Source: Deltaproteobacteria bacterium
GTDB taxonomy: Bacteria; Desulfobacterota; Binatia; UBA9968; JAJDTQ01
Length of the DNA stretch: 32,774 nucleotides
Direction of reading: 5' to 3'
Assembly: GCA_028818775.1 (NCBI GenBank)
Contig: JAPPNE010000011.1
Span: 1 to 32,774 of the forward strand
Shown here: one piece after another, positions 24,567-31,835 of the stretch
Numbering within the stretch: the first letter of the stretch is position 1
Layout of the letters: each line of letters starts with the position of its first letter
Program-made: the position numbers and the translations under genes
The notes under the pieces: model-generated
Seen by the model: the letters and a program-made list of their open reading frames with translations, nothing else
What the model was told of the DNA's origin: nothing
Databases searched by the model: none

Positions 24567-26555
24567 TCAACGACGCCGCGGAACGATCTCGTATTCGAGT
24601 TGGCCCACCGTCCAGTTGTCACGGAGCGCCGCGCCGGCCTTTCCGGCGGGGCCGCTGGCGCCCAGCACTTCGGAGAGCTCCACCACGTAGGCCTCCGGTC
24701 TCGAGATGACCAACAGGTCCTTGTGCCGTGAAGACAACTCTTCAAGCGCCGCGCTGTCGTCCGAGACCACCGCGATCAGCATGCCCCGGCCGATGGGCGG
24801 CAAGGCCTGGACGCGCAACCCGGATTGTCTTCCCGGCAGGACCACACGCTCGCCCGCGCGGATTCTTTTCGGCACGCCGGCCTGCACACTCAGACGATTG
24901 GGGAAGAGCTGGTACAGGCGTCCGGCCGTATCCACGTCCAGCAGCACCAGGTTCCCGGCCCGCTCGCTCTCCACCACCACTTCGATGTCGTCGCCCACGA
25001 GGACCTTGGAACCAGGCCGGATCTCGATCCGGACGCTCCCCCGCCCGCCGGCGGCCCGCGGTTGCTCGGACTCCGGCCGATCCGACCGGGGCCGCGCCAG
25101 CAGGTCCCTGGCAAAGCTGGCGGTGGCGGACAAACGCTCGGCGTTCGCCGCCGCGAACACCGGCTCGTCGAGACGGCCCGCCGAGGCAAAGAGCTGCGGC
25201 GTCAGCCCGCGCGCACAGTCGGCGACATGCCGTTCGCAATACGCGTTGGACGCCTCCACGAGGTATTGGCGCAATTCCCGCACCGTCACCGTGCCATCCG
25301 TGTTCGCGTCGGCCTTGCCTTCCTCAACTCCTCTCAGGAACAACCGTGTAAAGACACTACCACGATCGACGCTGCCGCCGGGCCATGCCGGTACTTCCCG
25401 GGCCACCAGTGCCGGCTGGTCCACCCGCGACGCGGCCCATACCGTCATCCCCGGATGAATGGAAGCGAGAAACGACTCGGGCTCCCCCGCGCCCGCGGAA
25501 CGGCCGATGCTCTTGGTCGCGGCAACCCGGTCCAACGCTCCGTCCGCAAGTCGGGGAGACTTTACGTACATGGGTTCGTCCGGGCTTCCGGCCGCCGCGC
25601 CCGCGTGGCCGGTATCGAGCACCACGTGCACTCGACGGTCCGTGAGCCGGCCGAGCAACGTCGCCATCTCGTCGTCCGTGATCATGCCCGCGAGTTCCCC
25701 ACGGCTGCCCAACGACGCATCCGCCGGCACCAGCGTCTCTTCGCGCCCATCGCCTTCGTCGCCGCCGGAGTCGAGCTGCTGGAATCCGTGCCCGCTGAAG
25801 TAGAGAAAGACCTCGTCACCGGGCTTGGTGCCGTCCACCAGCCAGTCCTGGATTTCGCCCAGAATACGGCCGCGCGTGGCGTCGCCGTCCAAGAGCAGCT
25901 TGACATCCTCGTAGTGGTAGCCGAGTTGGCGGATCAGAAACGCCCGCATCTCCCGGGCGTCGTTCACCGGAGCACCGAGCAGACCGGTCAGGTAGCGGTA
26001 GGCGTCCACGCCGATCAACAGGGCGCGTTTCCCGGAGGCGCTGGACGGCGTGACCATGCCAAGGTTCACGATCTCGACCCTCCGGTTGCGCGGGTCCTCG
26101 GGCGGGACCCCGCGGATGGGCAGGCTCTCCCCGAAGCCCACCTCCACCAGCCGTTCGGAGGCGATTCCCGTGGCAGCGGCGATATGCCGCTTCACCGCGC
26201 GCGCCCGGCGCAGCGACAGGCTCCTGTTGTAGTCGTCGCTTCCGGTACTGTCGGTGTGTCCCTGGATGGAGAATGAACGGGCCTGGAGAGATTTCGCCCC
26301 CAACGCCCTTGCCAGCTCGGTCAACTGCGTGTGTGCGGTGGCGGTCAGGCGGTCGGAGTCGAACTCGAACTGGATCGCCGGCAGGGTGATCCGGAAACCC
26401 TTGGTCAGTCCCTGCGCGATCTCCCCGGAACGGATGATCTCGCCCGTGTTCGCATGCCCCGCCGACACGGTCCCGCCGAGACCGCCCGTGGCGACCACTG
26501 CCCAAAACCCGACAGCAGTGCCCCAAACGCAACGCACACGCCTGCCGAGCGTCAT
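24567..26555 (-). CDS. OmpA-pseudocaspase-EF-hand-DUF4384 fusion protein
   Basis: The 662-aa exported protein has four parts. After an N-terminal signal-like helix (about 8-32), an OmpA-type peptidoglycan-binding domain covers about 58-165 (IQFEFDSDRLTATAHTQL, QGHTDSTGSDDYNRSLSLRR, NRRVEIVNLG). A caspase domain covers about 174-410: ALLIGVDAYRYLTGLLGAPV, then LYFSGHGFQ with His256. The nucleophile position in VVLDTGHAGAAAG is Gly316 (family: DxCHSG), so catalysis is predicted lost. A perfect EF-hand loop DANTDGTVTVRE (416-427) follows. A DUF4384-like domain (about 510-615) contains GNLVLLDVDTAGRLYQLFPN. AGGAGG seven bases upstream supports the ATG. It should be anchored to the cell wall in the periplasm and act as a binding, regulatory or scaffold pseudoprotease. 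Confidence 0.9.
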   Translation of the reverse strand: MTLGRRVRCVWGTAVGFWAVVATGGLGGTVSAGHANTGEIIRSGEIAQGLTKGFRITLPAIQFEFDSDRLTATAHTQLTELARALGAKSLQARSFSIQGHTDSTGSDDYNRSLSLRRARAVKRHIAAATGIASERLVEVGFGESLPIRGVPPEDPRNRRVEIVNLGMVTPSSASGKRALLIGVDAYRYLTGLLGAPVNDAREMRAFLIRQLGYHYEDVKLLLDGDATRGRILGEIQDWLVDGTKPGDEVFLYFSGHGFQQLDSGGDEGDGREETLVPADASLGSRGELAGMITDDEMATLLGRLTDRRVHVVLDTGHAGAAAGSPDEPMYVKSPRLADGALDRVAATKSIGRSAGAGEPESFLASIHPGMTVWAASRVDQPALVAREVPAWPGGSVDRGSVFTRLFLRGVEEGKADANTDGTVTVRELRQYLVEASNAYCERHVADCARGLTPQLFASAGRLDEPVFAAANAERLSATASFARDLLARPRSDRPESEQPRAAGGRGSVRIEIRPGSKVLVGDDIEVVVESERAGNLVLLDVDTAGRLYQLFPNRLSVQAGVPKRIRAGERVVLPGRQSGLRVQALPPIGRGMLIAVVSDDSAALEELSSRHKDLLVISRPEAYVVELSEVLGASGPAGKAGAALRDNWTVGQLEYEIVPRRR

Positions 26556-26562
26556 GCTCGTA

Positions 26563-26568
26563 CCTCCT
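26563..26568 (-). promoter_or_regulatory. Shine-Dalgarno AGGAGG of the OmpA-pseudocaspase gene
   Basis: A perfect AGGAGG on the minus strand lies seven bases before the ATG at 26555. It fixes the start and suggests strong translation. Confidence 0.75.
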
Positions 26569-26580
26569 CGCCTGTTCGGC

Positions 26581-26613
26581 AGTGTCCTGCGTCAGATGAT
26601 GACGCAGGACACT
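26581..26613. terminator. Perfect 14-bp stem-loop between ABM-domain gene and OmpA-pseudocaspase gene
   Basis: The arms agtgtcctgcgtca (26581-26594) and tgacgcaggacact (26600-26613) are perfect reverse complements with a 5-base loop. It starts six bases after the stop of the ABM-domain gene (reading the minus strand) and lies just upstream of the Shine-Dalgarno of the next gene. It has no T-tract. It may end or attenuate transcription, protect RNA ends, or be a protein-binding palindrome for the caspase operon. Confidence 0.6.
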
Positions 26614-26618
26614 CCTCC

Positions 26619-26912
26619 TCAGTCGATGGGCTCGTACCGCTTGACCACGGCGCGCGCGCCTTGGAGAGAGCGCGCGTGCGCCTGGATGGCTTGGTGGTCT
26701 TCGCTTTCGCGGTAGCGATCAATGTCCTCCTGGCTGTCCCATTCCGCGTAGGAAATGTACTCGCCCGGGCTATCGATGCACTTCAGCAACTGCTCGGAAT
26801 TGCAACCTTGCTGCCCGATCATCCGCGGCCCGCAATCCTCCTTCCAGACGCGTTCCGCATCCGCGGCCTGGCCGGGGTCGACATTGACGTGTATCAATCG
26901 CACGATAGGCAT
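26619..26912 (-). CDS. Small ABM/dimeric alpha-beta barrel domain protein
   Basis: The 97-aa protein (starts MPIVRLIHVNVDPGQAADAE) has the length and pattern of antibiotic-biosynthesis-monooxygenase or dimeric alpha-beta barrel proteins. The central YISYAEWDSQEDIDRYRES is the typical region where such proteins carry the beta strand and following helix. It contains two Cys residues (CGPRMIGQQGCNSEQLLKC region has three), which is unusual for this family. AAGGAGG eight bases before the ATG at 26912 decides the start over an in-frame one at 27026. The substrate or ligand is unknown. Confidence 0.75.
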   Translation of the reverse strand: MPIVRLIHVNVDPGQAADAERVWKEDCGPRMIGQQGCNSEQLLKCIDSPGEYISYAEWDSQEDIDRYRESEDHQAIQAHARSLQGARAVVKRYEPID

Positions 26913-27059
26913 TTTCGAGTCCTCCTTCTTGTCTTTCACCCGTGGCCCGTCGATGACGGTCTGCCAGCATACTGACCCCACGGGAAATGGGCAACAGAAA
27001 CCGCCACGGTGATGCGGAAACAGCACCGTTCTTGTCTTGATTGTCTTGAGTCTCGTACG

Positions 27060-27755
27060 TCACGCGTCTCCGTCGAGGAGCGCGCGAACCTGCCGGAAAA
27101 CACCGTGGAACATGGGCGCCGTCAGCTTTCCCGTGAAGGTGTTCTGCTGGCTGGGGTGGTAGGAGCCGAACAGGGTCAGGCGGTCGCCGATCTCGTGACG
27201 GCTGCCATGGCCGAAGCGGGGACGCGGCCGCGGGAGCGTCCCGCCCACTTCAACGGCCGCCTTCAGGTAGGAGTCGAAGGCGATCTTCCCGAGGGCCACG
27301 ACCACGCGCAGGCGCCGGAGCAGCCGGAGTTCCCGTACCAGATAGTCGCGGCAGTTGTGAAACTCGTCCGGGGCCGGCTTGTTGGCGGGCGGCGCGCAGC
27401 GCACCGCGGCGGAGATGTAGCAGTCCGCGAGCGTCAGGCCGTCATCGCGGTGCAGAGACTCGGCCTGGCTGGCAAAACCGTGTTCGAACAGCGCGCCGTA
27501 GAGCCAGTCGCCGCTGCGGTCGCCGGTGAACATGCGGCCGGTGCGGTTGCCGCCGTGGGCCGCGGGCGCGAGCCCAACGACGAGGACCCGCGCCGTGCCG
27601 TCGCCGAAACCCGGCAGGGGCTTGGCCCAGTAAGGCTGGCCGTGGTAGCGCCGCGGCGGATTGGCCGCCGCCTCGGCGCGCCACGCCACGAGCCGCGGAC
27701 ACTTCCGGCACCGGATCACGGCGCGGTTGACGCGCTCCAGGGAGTCCCGTTGCAT
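27060..27755 (-). CDS. Family-5 (UdgB-type) uracil-DNA glycosylase with 4Fe-4S cluster
   Basis: The 231-aa protein removes uracil and probably other deaminated bases from DNA. The Fe-S ligands fit C16, C19 (CRKCPRL), C120 and C135. Motif 1 is VVGLAPAAHGGNRTGR (about 59-73) followed by MFTGDRSGDWL. Motif 3 is GSYHPSQQNTFTGKLT. GLAPAAHGG rather than a GEAPG-type motif places it in family 5, not family 4. The ATG at 27755 gives the usual N-terminus (MQRDSLERVNRAVIRC). An in-frame TTG at 27869 would add 38 residues of low-complexity sequence and was rejected. It is divergent from the sdh locus with a 226-bp spacer. Confidence 0.92.
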   Translation of the reverse strand: MQRDSLERVNRAVIRCRKCPRLVAWRAEAAANPPRRYHGQPYWAKPLPGFGDGTARVLVVGLAPAAHGGNRTGRMFTGDRSGDWLYGALFEHGFASQAESLHRDDGLTLADCYISAAVRCAPPANKPAPDEFHNCRDYLVRELRLLRRLRVVVALGKIAFDSYLKAAVEVGGTLPRPRPRFGHGSRHEIGDRLTLFGSYHPSQQNTFTGKLTAPMFHGVFRQVRALLDGDA

Positions 27756-27981
27756 AGCCGGGAGGCATAGCGCATCGGGGGGCGGCGCGCCAACGGAGGC
27801 GTACCCGCGCGGGAAAACTGGGGACGGTCTTTCGGGCGCTCCAAGGTCGCGCGACGGCGCCTGGATCAAGCCGGAGAGTGCACGGAAACTGCCGTTGACG
27901 CGTCCGAGCGGGTTTTGCTATACCGCCTCAAAATGCTTGAGATTTGCGTGTAGCGAGTCCACCGGAAAAAGGGGATTGCCA

Positions 27982-29595
27982 GTGCCGGAATATGATGTTC
28001 TCGTTATCGGGGGAGGCGCGGCCGGTCTGCGCGCGGCCATCGCGGCGAAGCGCGCCGGGGCGTCGGTGGCGCTGCTGAGCAAGGTCCATCCGTTGCGCAC
28101 GAACTCCGCGCTGTCGCCGGGGGGCATCAACGCGCCGCTGGGCAGCGACGACTCCGCGCAGAGGTTCGCCGACGACATCATGAACGCGGGCGACGGGCTG
28201 TGCAACTCCGAGGCGGTGAACGCTCTGGCGGCGGAAGCGGCCCGGGAGGTGGTGTGGCTCGAACGCGTCGGCGTTCCCTTCAACCGGGACGCGGACGGCC
28301 GCATCGACTGCCGTGCGTTGGGTTCCGGCAGCGTGGAGCGCGCCGCCTACGCGGACGACCGTACCGGGCACATGGTCCTGCACGTGCTCCACGAGCAGTT
28401 CCAGCGCTACGACATCCCGTGCTTCAAGGAATGGTTCGTCACCTCCCTGATCCAGGACGCCGGCGCCTGCACCGGCGCGGTGGCGCTGGACCACCGGAGC
28501 GGCCGGATCGAGACCTTCAGCGCCGGCGCCGTGATCCTGGCCACCGGCGGCTTCATCCAGGCGTACCGCCCGTGCACGGCCGCCGTGGGCACCACCGGCG
28601 ACGGACTGGCGCTGGGCTACGACATGGGCGTGGGGCTGGCGGACATGGAGATGGTGCAGTTCCATCCCACGGTGTACAGCGCGGGCCGGACGGCGCTGAT
28701 CAGCGAGGCTGCCCTGAGCGCGGGCGCGCGGCTGGTGAACGCGGCGGGCGACACCGTGGTGGACGCCGCGGGGCTTTCCCGGGCGCAGCTCGCGGCCGCG
28801 GTGGACAAGGCGGGACGCAACGGCGGCGGGCCGGTCTCGCTGGACCTGCGGCCGGTGGAGAACCTGACCTCCCGCTTCCCCGGCGCCGCCGAAGTCGTCC
28901 GGCTCATGGCCGGGCTCGACATCACCCAGGTTCCCGTCCCGGTGCAGCCGGTGGCGCACCGCGCCATGGGCGGACTCGATGCCAACGCTTCCGGAGAAAC
29001 CTCGGTGGCGGGACTCTTCGCGGTCGGCGAATGCGCCCACAGCGGCGTCCACGGCGCCGGGAGGATGCCGGGAAACACGCTCACGGAGGCGGTGGTGTTC
29101 GGCAAGCGCGTCGGCGAAGCGGCCGCCGCCCATGCCAAGTCCGCGGGCGCACGGAGCGCATCCACGGACCAGGCGGCGCGGGACGGCGGACGGCTGGCGG
29201 AAATCACCTCCGGCGGCTCCTCGGGCGATACGATGGGAACCATCCATCGCGAGCTCGGCGAGGTGATGCACGCGAACCTCGGCGTGACGCGCAGCGACGC
29301 GGGGTTGACCGAGGCACAGGAGAAGATCCGCACGCTGCGGGAACGGCACGGCAAGCTCCGTGTGGGCAACAAGTCGCGCATCTTCAACTATGCGCTGACG
29401 AGCTATCTCGAGTTGGGGAACATGCTGAAGCTGGCCGAAGCCGCGGCCCTGGCCGCGCGCGGCCGCAACGAGAGCCGGGGAGCGCATCTCCGGAGCGATT
29501 TCCCCGAGCGCGACGACACGAGCTGGAAGGCGCACACCGTCGTGCACCAGCAGGACGGCGCGCCCAAGCTCGACCGGAAGGCGGTATCGGCATAA
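27982..29595 (+). CDS. SdhA/FrdA-family flavoprotein paralogue with altered key residues
   Basis: The 537-aa protein starts VPEYDVLVIGGGAAGLRAAI (GTG start, with AGGGG upstream). It has the fumarate reductase/succinate dehydrogenase flavoprotein layout: MVQFHPTVYSAG (H228), HRAMGGLDANA (H326), GLFAVGECAHSGVHGAGRM (R361) and GNTLTEAVVFGKRVGE. Two catalytic-site positions differ from canonical SdhA. The His for covalent FAD (in RSHT) is Asn41 in PLRTNSALSPGGINAPLG, so FAD is predicted non-covalent. The active-site Arg of EGxRGEGG is Leu245 in LISEAALSAGARLVN. It is first in the sdh locus, and a second SdhA follows at 32591. It may act on another dicarboxylate or 2-oxoacid-like substrate. An in-frame ATG at 27661 was rejected. 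Confidence 0.88.
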   Translation: MPEYDVLVIGGGAAGLRAAIAAKRAGASVALLSKVHPLRTNSALSPGGINAPLGSDDSAQRFADDIMNAGDGLCNSEAVNALAAEAAREVVWLERVGVPFNRDADGRIDCRALGSGSVERAAYADDRTGHMVLHVLHEQFQRYDIPCFKEWFVTSLIQDAGACTGAVALDHRSGRIETFSAGAVILATGGFIQAYRPCTAAVGTTGDGLALGYDMGVGLADMEMVQFHPTVYSAGRTALISEAALSAGARLVNAAGDTVVDAAGLSRAQLAAAVDKAGRNGGGPVSLDLRPVENLTSRFPGAAEVVRLMAGLDITQVPVPVQPVAHRAMGGLDANASGETSVAGLFAVGECAHSGVHGAGRMPGNTLTEAVVFGKRVGEAAAAHAKSAGARSASTDQAARDGGRLAEITSGGSSGDTMGTIHRELGEVMHANLGVTRSDAGLTEAQEKIRTLRERHGKLRVGNKSRIFNYALTSYLELGNMLKLAEAAALAARGRNESRGAHLRSDFPERDDTSWKAHTVVHQQDGAPKLDRKAVSA

Positions 29596-29676
29596 GATCC
29601 GGCGCCGGTGGCCCGCCCGATCCCGTCCGGCATGGATGGCGATGGGGACGGGACAGCGGACCGGCAAGGAGGGACC

Positions 29677-30633
29677 ATGGAAGTCACCTACAAGGTTCAC
29701 CGCGAGGACCCGGAGAACGGCGGCGAGTCCAGCTTCTCGACCTACCAGGTCGACCTGCCGGAGGACGCCACCGTGCTGGACGGGCTCCAGAAGATCCGGG
29801 ACGAGCAGGATGACACCCTGGCCTTCCGGGCCTCCTGTTGCCAGGGCACCTGCGGCGAGTGCGCGGTGCGGATCAACTGGCGCGCCCAGTTCACCTGCAC
29901 CACCAAGATCGCCGACGTCACCAAGAAAGGTCCGGAGATCCTGTGCGCGCCGGTGCGCAACATCCCGGTGATCAAGGACCTGGTGTTCGACATGGACAGG
30001 TTCACCTGGGACAAGATGGCCGCGATGAAGCCGTGGATGGAGCCGGAAGACGAGTTCGCGCCGACGGAGAACCTGATTCCCGAGTCGGAGATGGCGGACG
30101 TGCGCAAGACCATGAGCTGCTACCAGTGCGGCCTGTGCGACGAGGGCTGCGCGGTGCTGCCGGTGGACTTCGACTTCCTCGGACCCGCGGCCATGGTCAA
30201 GGGCTACCGCTTCGTCATGGACCCGCGCGAGGCAGGCGCCAAGAAAGAGGGGCGCTTGGCGGTGGTGGAGCAGCCCAAGGGCCTGTGGGACTGCGTCCAC
30301 TGCTACGAGGCCAACGGCAAGTGCGCGCGCGGGCTCGAACCGTCCAGCAAGATCATGGAGATGCGCGACGTCTCCTTCAAGCACGGCATCAAGAACGAGA
30401 AGGTCGCCCGCCATCACAACAGCTTCATCAACTCGGTGAAGCAGACCGGCTGGCTCGACGAGCGCAAGCTGGTGATGGAGACCGAGGGGCTGACCAACAT
30501 CGGCGGCCTCATGAAGCTCGTGCCCACCGCGGTGCGCGCGATGACGCGCGGGAAGATGCCCGGCCGGCACGAGAAGCGCCCGGGCGCCGATCAGATCAAG
30601 CGCATCATCGAGAAAGCGGAGGATTCCAAGTGA
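29677..30633 (+). CDS. sdhB: Succinate dehydrogenase/fumarate reductase iron-sulfur subunit
   Basis: The 318-aa protein passes electrons from the flavoprotein. The 2Fe-2S ligands are C54, C59, C62 and C74 (SCCQGTCGECAVRIN, then FTC). The 4Fe-4S motif is C148, C151, C154, C158 in SCYQCGLCDEGCAV. The last cluster segment is WDCVHCYEANGKCARGL with C206, C209 and C216. The Cys expected at position 212 (E. coli C212, a 3Fe-4S ligand) is Ala, and both conserved Pro residues after the Cys motifs are Ala. A C-terminal extension of about 80 residues is present. Start ATG 29677 has AAGGAGGG upstream. Its stop overlaps the next GTG start (GTGA). Confidence 0.92.
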   Translation: MEVTYKVHREDPENGGESSFSTYQVDLPEDATVLDGLQKIRDEQDDTLAFRASCCQGTCGECAVRINWRAQFTCTTKIADVTKKGPEILCAPVRNIPVIKDLVFDMDRFTWDKMAAMKPWMEPEDEFAPTENLIPESEMADVRKTMSCYQCGLCDEGCAVLPVDFDFLGPAAMVKGYRFVMDPREAGAKKEGRLAVVEQPKGLWDCVHCYEANGKCARGLEPSSKIMEMRDVSFKHGIKNEKVARHHNSFINSVKQTGWLDERKLVMETEGLTNIGGLMKLVPTAVRAMTRGKMPGRHEKRPGADQIKRIIEKAEDSK

Positions 30634-31508
30634 AATACGCGTTCTACCCCGGATGTGTGGCCAAGGGCGGCTGTCCCGAGCTGTACACCGCGGCCGTCAA
30701 GGTCGCCGAGAAGCTGGACATCGAGCTCGAGGAGATGAGCGACGTGGCGTGCACGGGCGCGGGCTGCATGCCCACGCACCTGTCGGACCCCATCAACGCG
30801 CGCACCTTCGCCAAGGCCGAGCAGATGGGGCTGCCCATCATGACCATCTGCAGCACCTGCCAGGGCGTCTTCAGCCAAGCCAACCACCGGCTGCAGGACG
30901 CCGAGTACCGCGAGGAGATCAACCGCGAGTACCTGGCGGAGGAAGGGTTGTCGTACCAGGGCACCACCGAGGTCAAGCACATGTTGTGGGTGCTGTTCGA
31001 GGACCTCGGCGTCGAGAAGCTCAAGTCGCTGATCCAGCGCCCCCTCGAAGGGCTCAAGGTCTCGCCGTTCTACGGCTGCTTCCTGCGCCGGCCCGGCCCC
31101 ATCATGGTGCCCACCAAGGAGGTGGGCGGACGCCGGGGCTACCTTGAGGACCTCACACAACTGTTGGGAGCGGAGAACGTGGACATCAGCGGCAAGACCA
31201 AGTGCTGCGGCTTCCCAGTGCTCACCGCCAACGAGGAAAGCTCCCTCGGCATGGTGGCCAAGCACGCGGGCGAGTCGAAACAGAACGGCGCCGACTGCAT
31301 GGTGACGCCGTGCCCGCTGTGCCACCTGAACCTCGACGGCAACCAGCCCAGGGCCGAGAGCCTGAAGGGCGAGAAGATCAATCTGCCGATCATCCATCTG
31401 CCGCAGCTCCTGGGCCTGGCCCTGGGGTTCGACGCCGACGAGATGCAGCTCGGCAAGCACATCGTGTCCACCAAGGCGGTCAACGACAAGGTCGACATGC
31501 TGACGTAA
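30630..31508 (+). CDS. HdrB-like CCG-domain subunit of SDH/FRD (SdhE-type)
   Basis: The 292-aa protein resembles heterodisulfide reductase subunit B and the SdhE subunit of archaeal-type SDH. It has two cysteine-rich CCG repeats. The first is degenerate: YPGCV (C9), ACTGAGC (C41, C46) and ICSTCQG (C74, C77). The second is canonical: FYGCF (C150), KCCGFP (C192, C193) and PCPLCH (C228, C231). The canonical repeat can bind a non-cubane 4Fe-4S cluster, as in HdrB. It probably carries electrons between SdhB and the membrane or a quinone. The GTG start overlaps the sdhB stop, with GGAGG seven bases upstream. The symbol sdhE is avoided because it also names an FAD assembly factor. Confidence 0.9.
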   Translation: MKYAFYPGCVAKGGCPELYTAAVKVAEKLDIELEEMSDVACTGAGCMPTHLSDPINARTFAKAEQMGLPIMTICSTCQGVFSQANHRLQDAEYREEINREYLAEEGLSYQGTTEVKHMLWVLFEDLGVEKLKSLIQRPLEGLKVSPFYGCFLRRPGPIMVPTKEVGGRRGYLEDLTQLLGAENVDISGKTKCCGFPVLTANEESSLGMVAKHAGESKQNGADCMVTPCPLCHLNLDGNQPRAESLKGEKINLPIIHLPQLLGLALGFDADEMQLGKHIVSTKAVNDKVDMLT

Positions 31509-31511
31509 GGG

Positions 31512-31715
31512 ATGGGCGAGCAGGACTACAAGCCCAATCCCGTCAACCTTGCGCGGGAACTGTTCAAGTTTCGCAAGTCGCAGCGTCCCTTCGGCTTCTA
31601 CTACGCCGTCAAGGTGCGCCTCGGCCACGCCTGGGTCGAGGACGAGACCGCCTTGGCGGAGATCCTCTCCGGCATCGACGAGCTGGGCTACGAGGTGGTC
31701 CGGAAGCGGCAGTGA
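31512..31715 (+). CDS. 67-aa protein of unknown function in the sdh operon
   Basis: The small protein (starts MGEQDYKPNPVNLARELFKF) begins three bases after the HdrB-like stop, so it is translated from the same mRNA. It has no membrane helix or Cys. It is predicted mixed alpha-beta, with a basic central part (KFRKSQRPFGFYYAVKVRLG) and an acidic segment (WVEDETALAEILSGIDELG). I do not recognise it. Its position suggests an assembly or accessory role in the complex. Its reading frame is the one with good amino-acid composition. Overlapping alternative frames look like shadows. Confidence 0.75.
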   Translation: MGEQDYKPNPVNLARELFKFRKSQRPFGFYYAVKVRLGHAWVEDETALAEILSGIDELGYEVVRKRQ

Positions 31716-31835
31716 GAAGGGGACGAACGGCTTGACGGGGCCGTGACGGTCGGCGCGCGGCGCACGACCTCCGCTCCGGGGCGCGCCGCCTGAATTCCGC
31801 AAATCACACCAAAGGAGTGCGAAGAGCACCGAATC

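Noticed and set aside
27928..30570. 880-codon minus-strand open frame over the SdhA paralogue and sdhB
   Set aside because: It is a shadow of the real plus-strand genes, with low-quality composition and no domain pattern.
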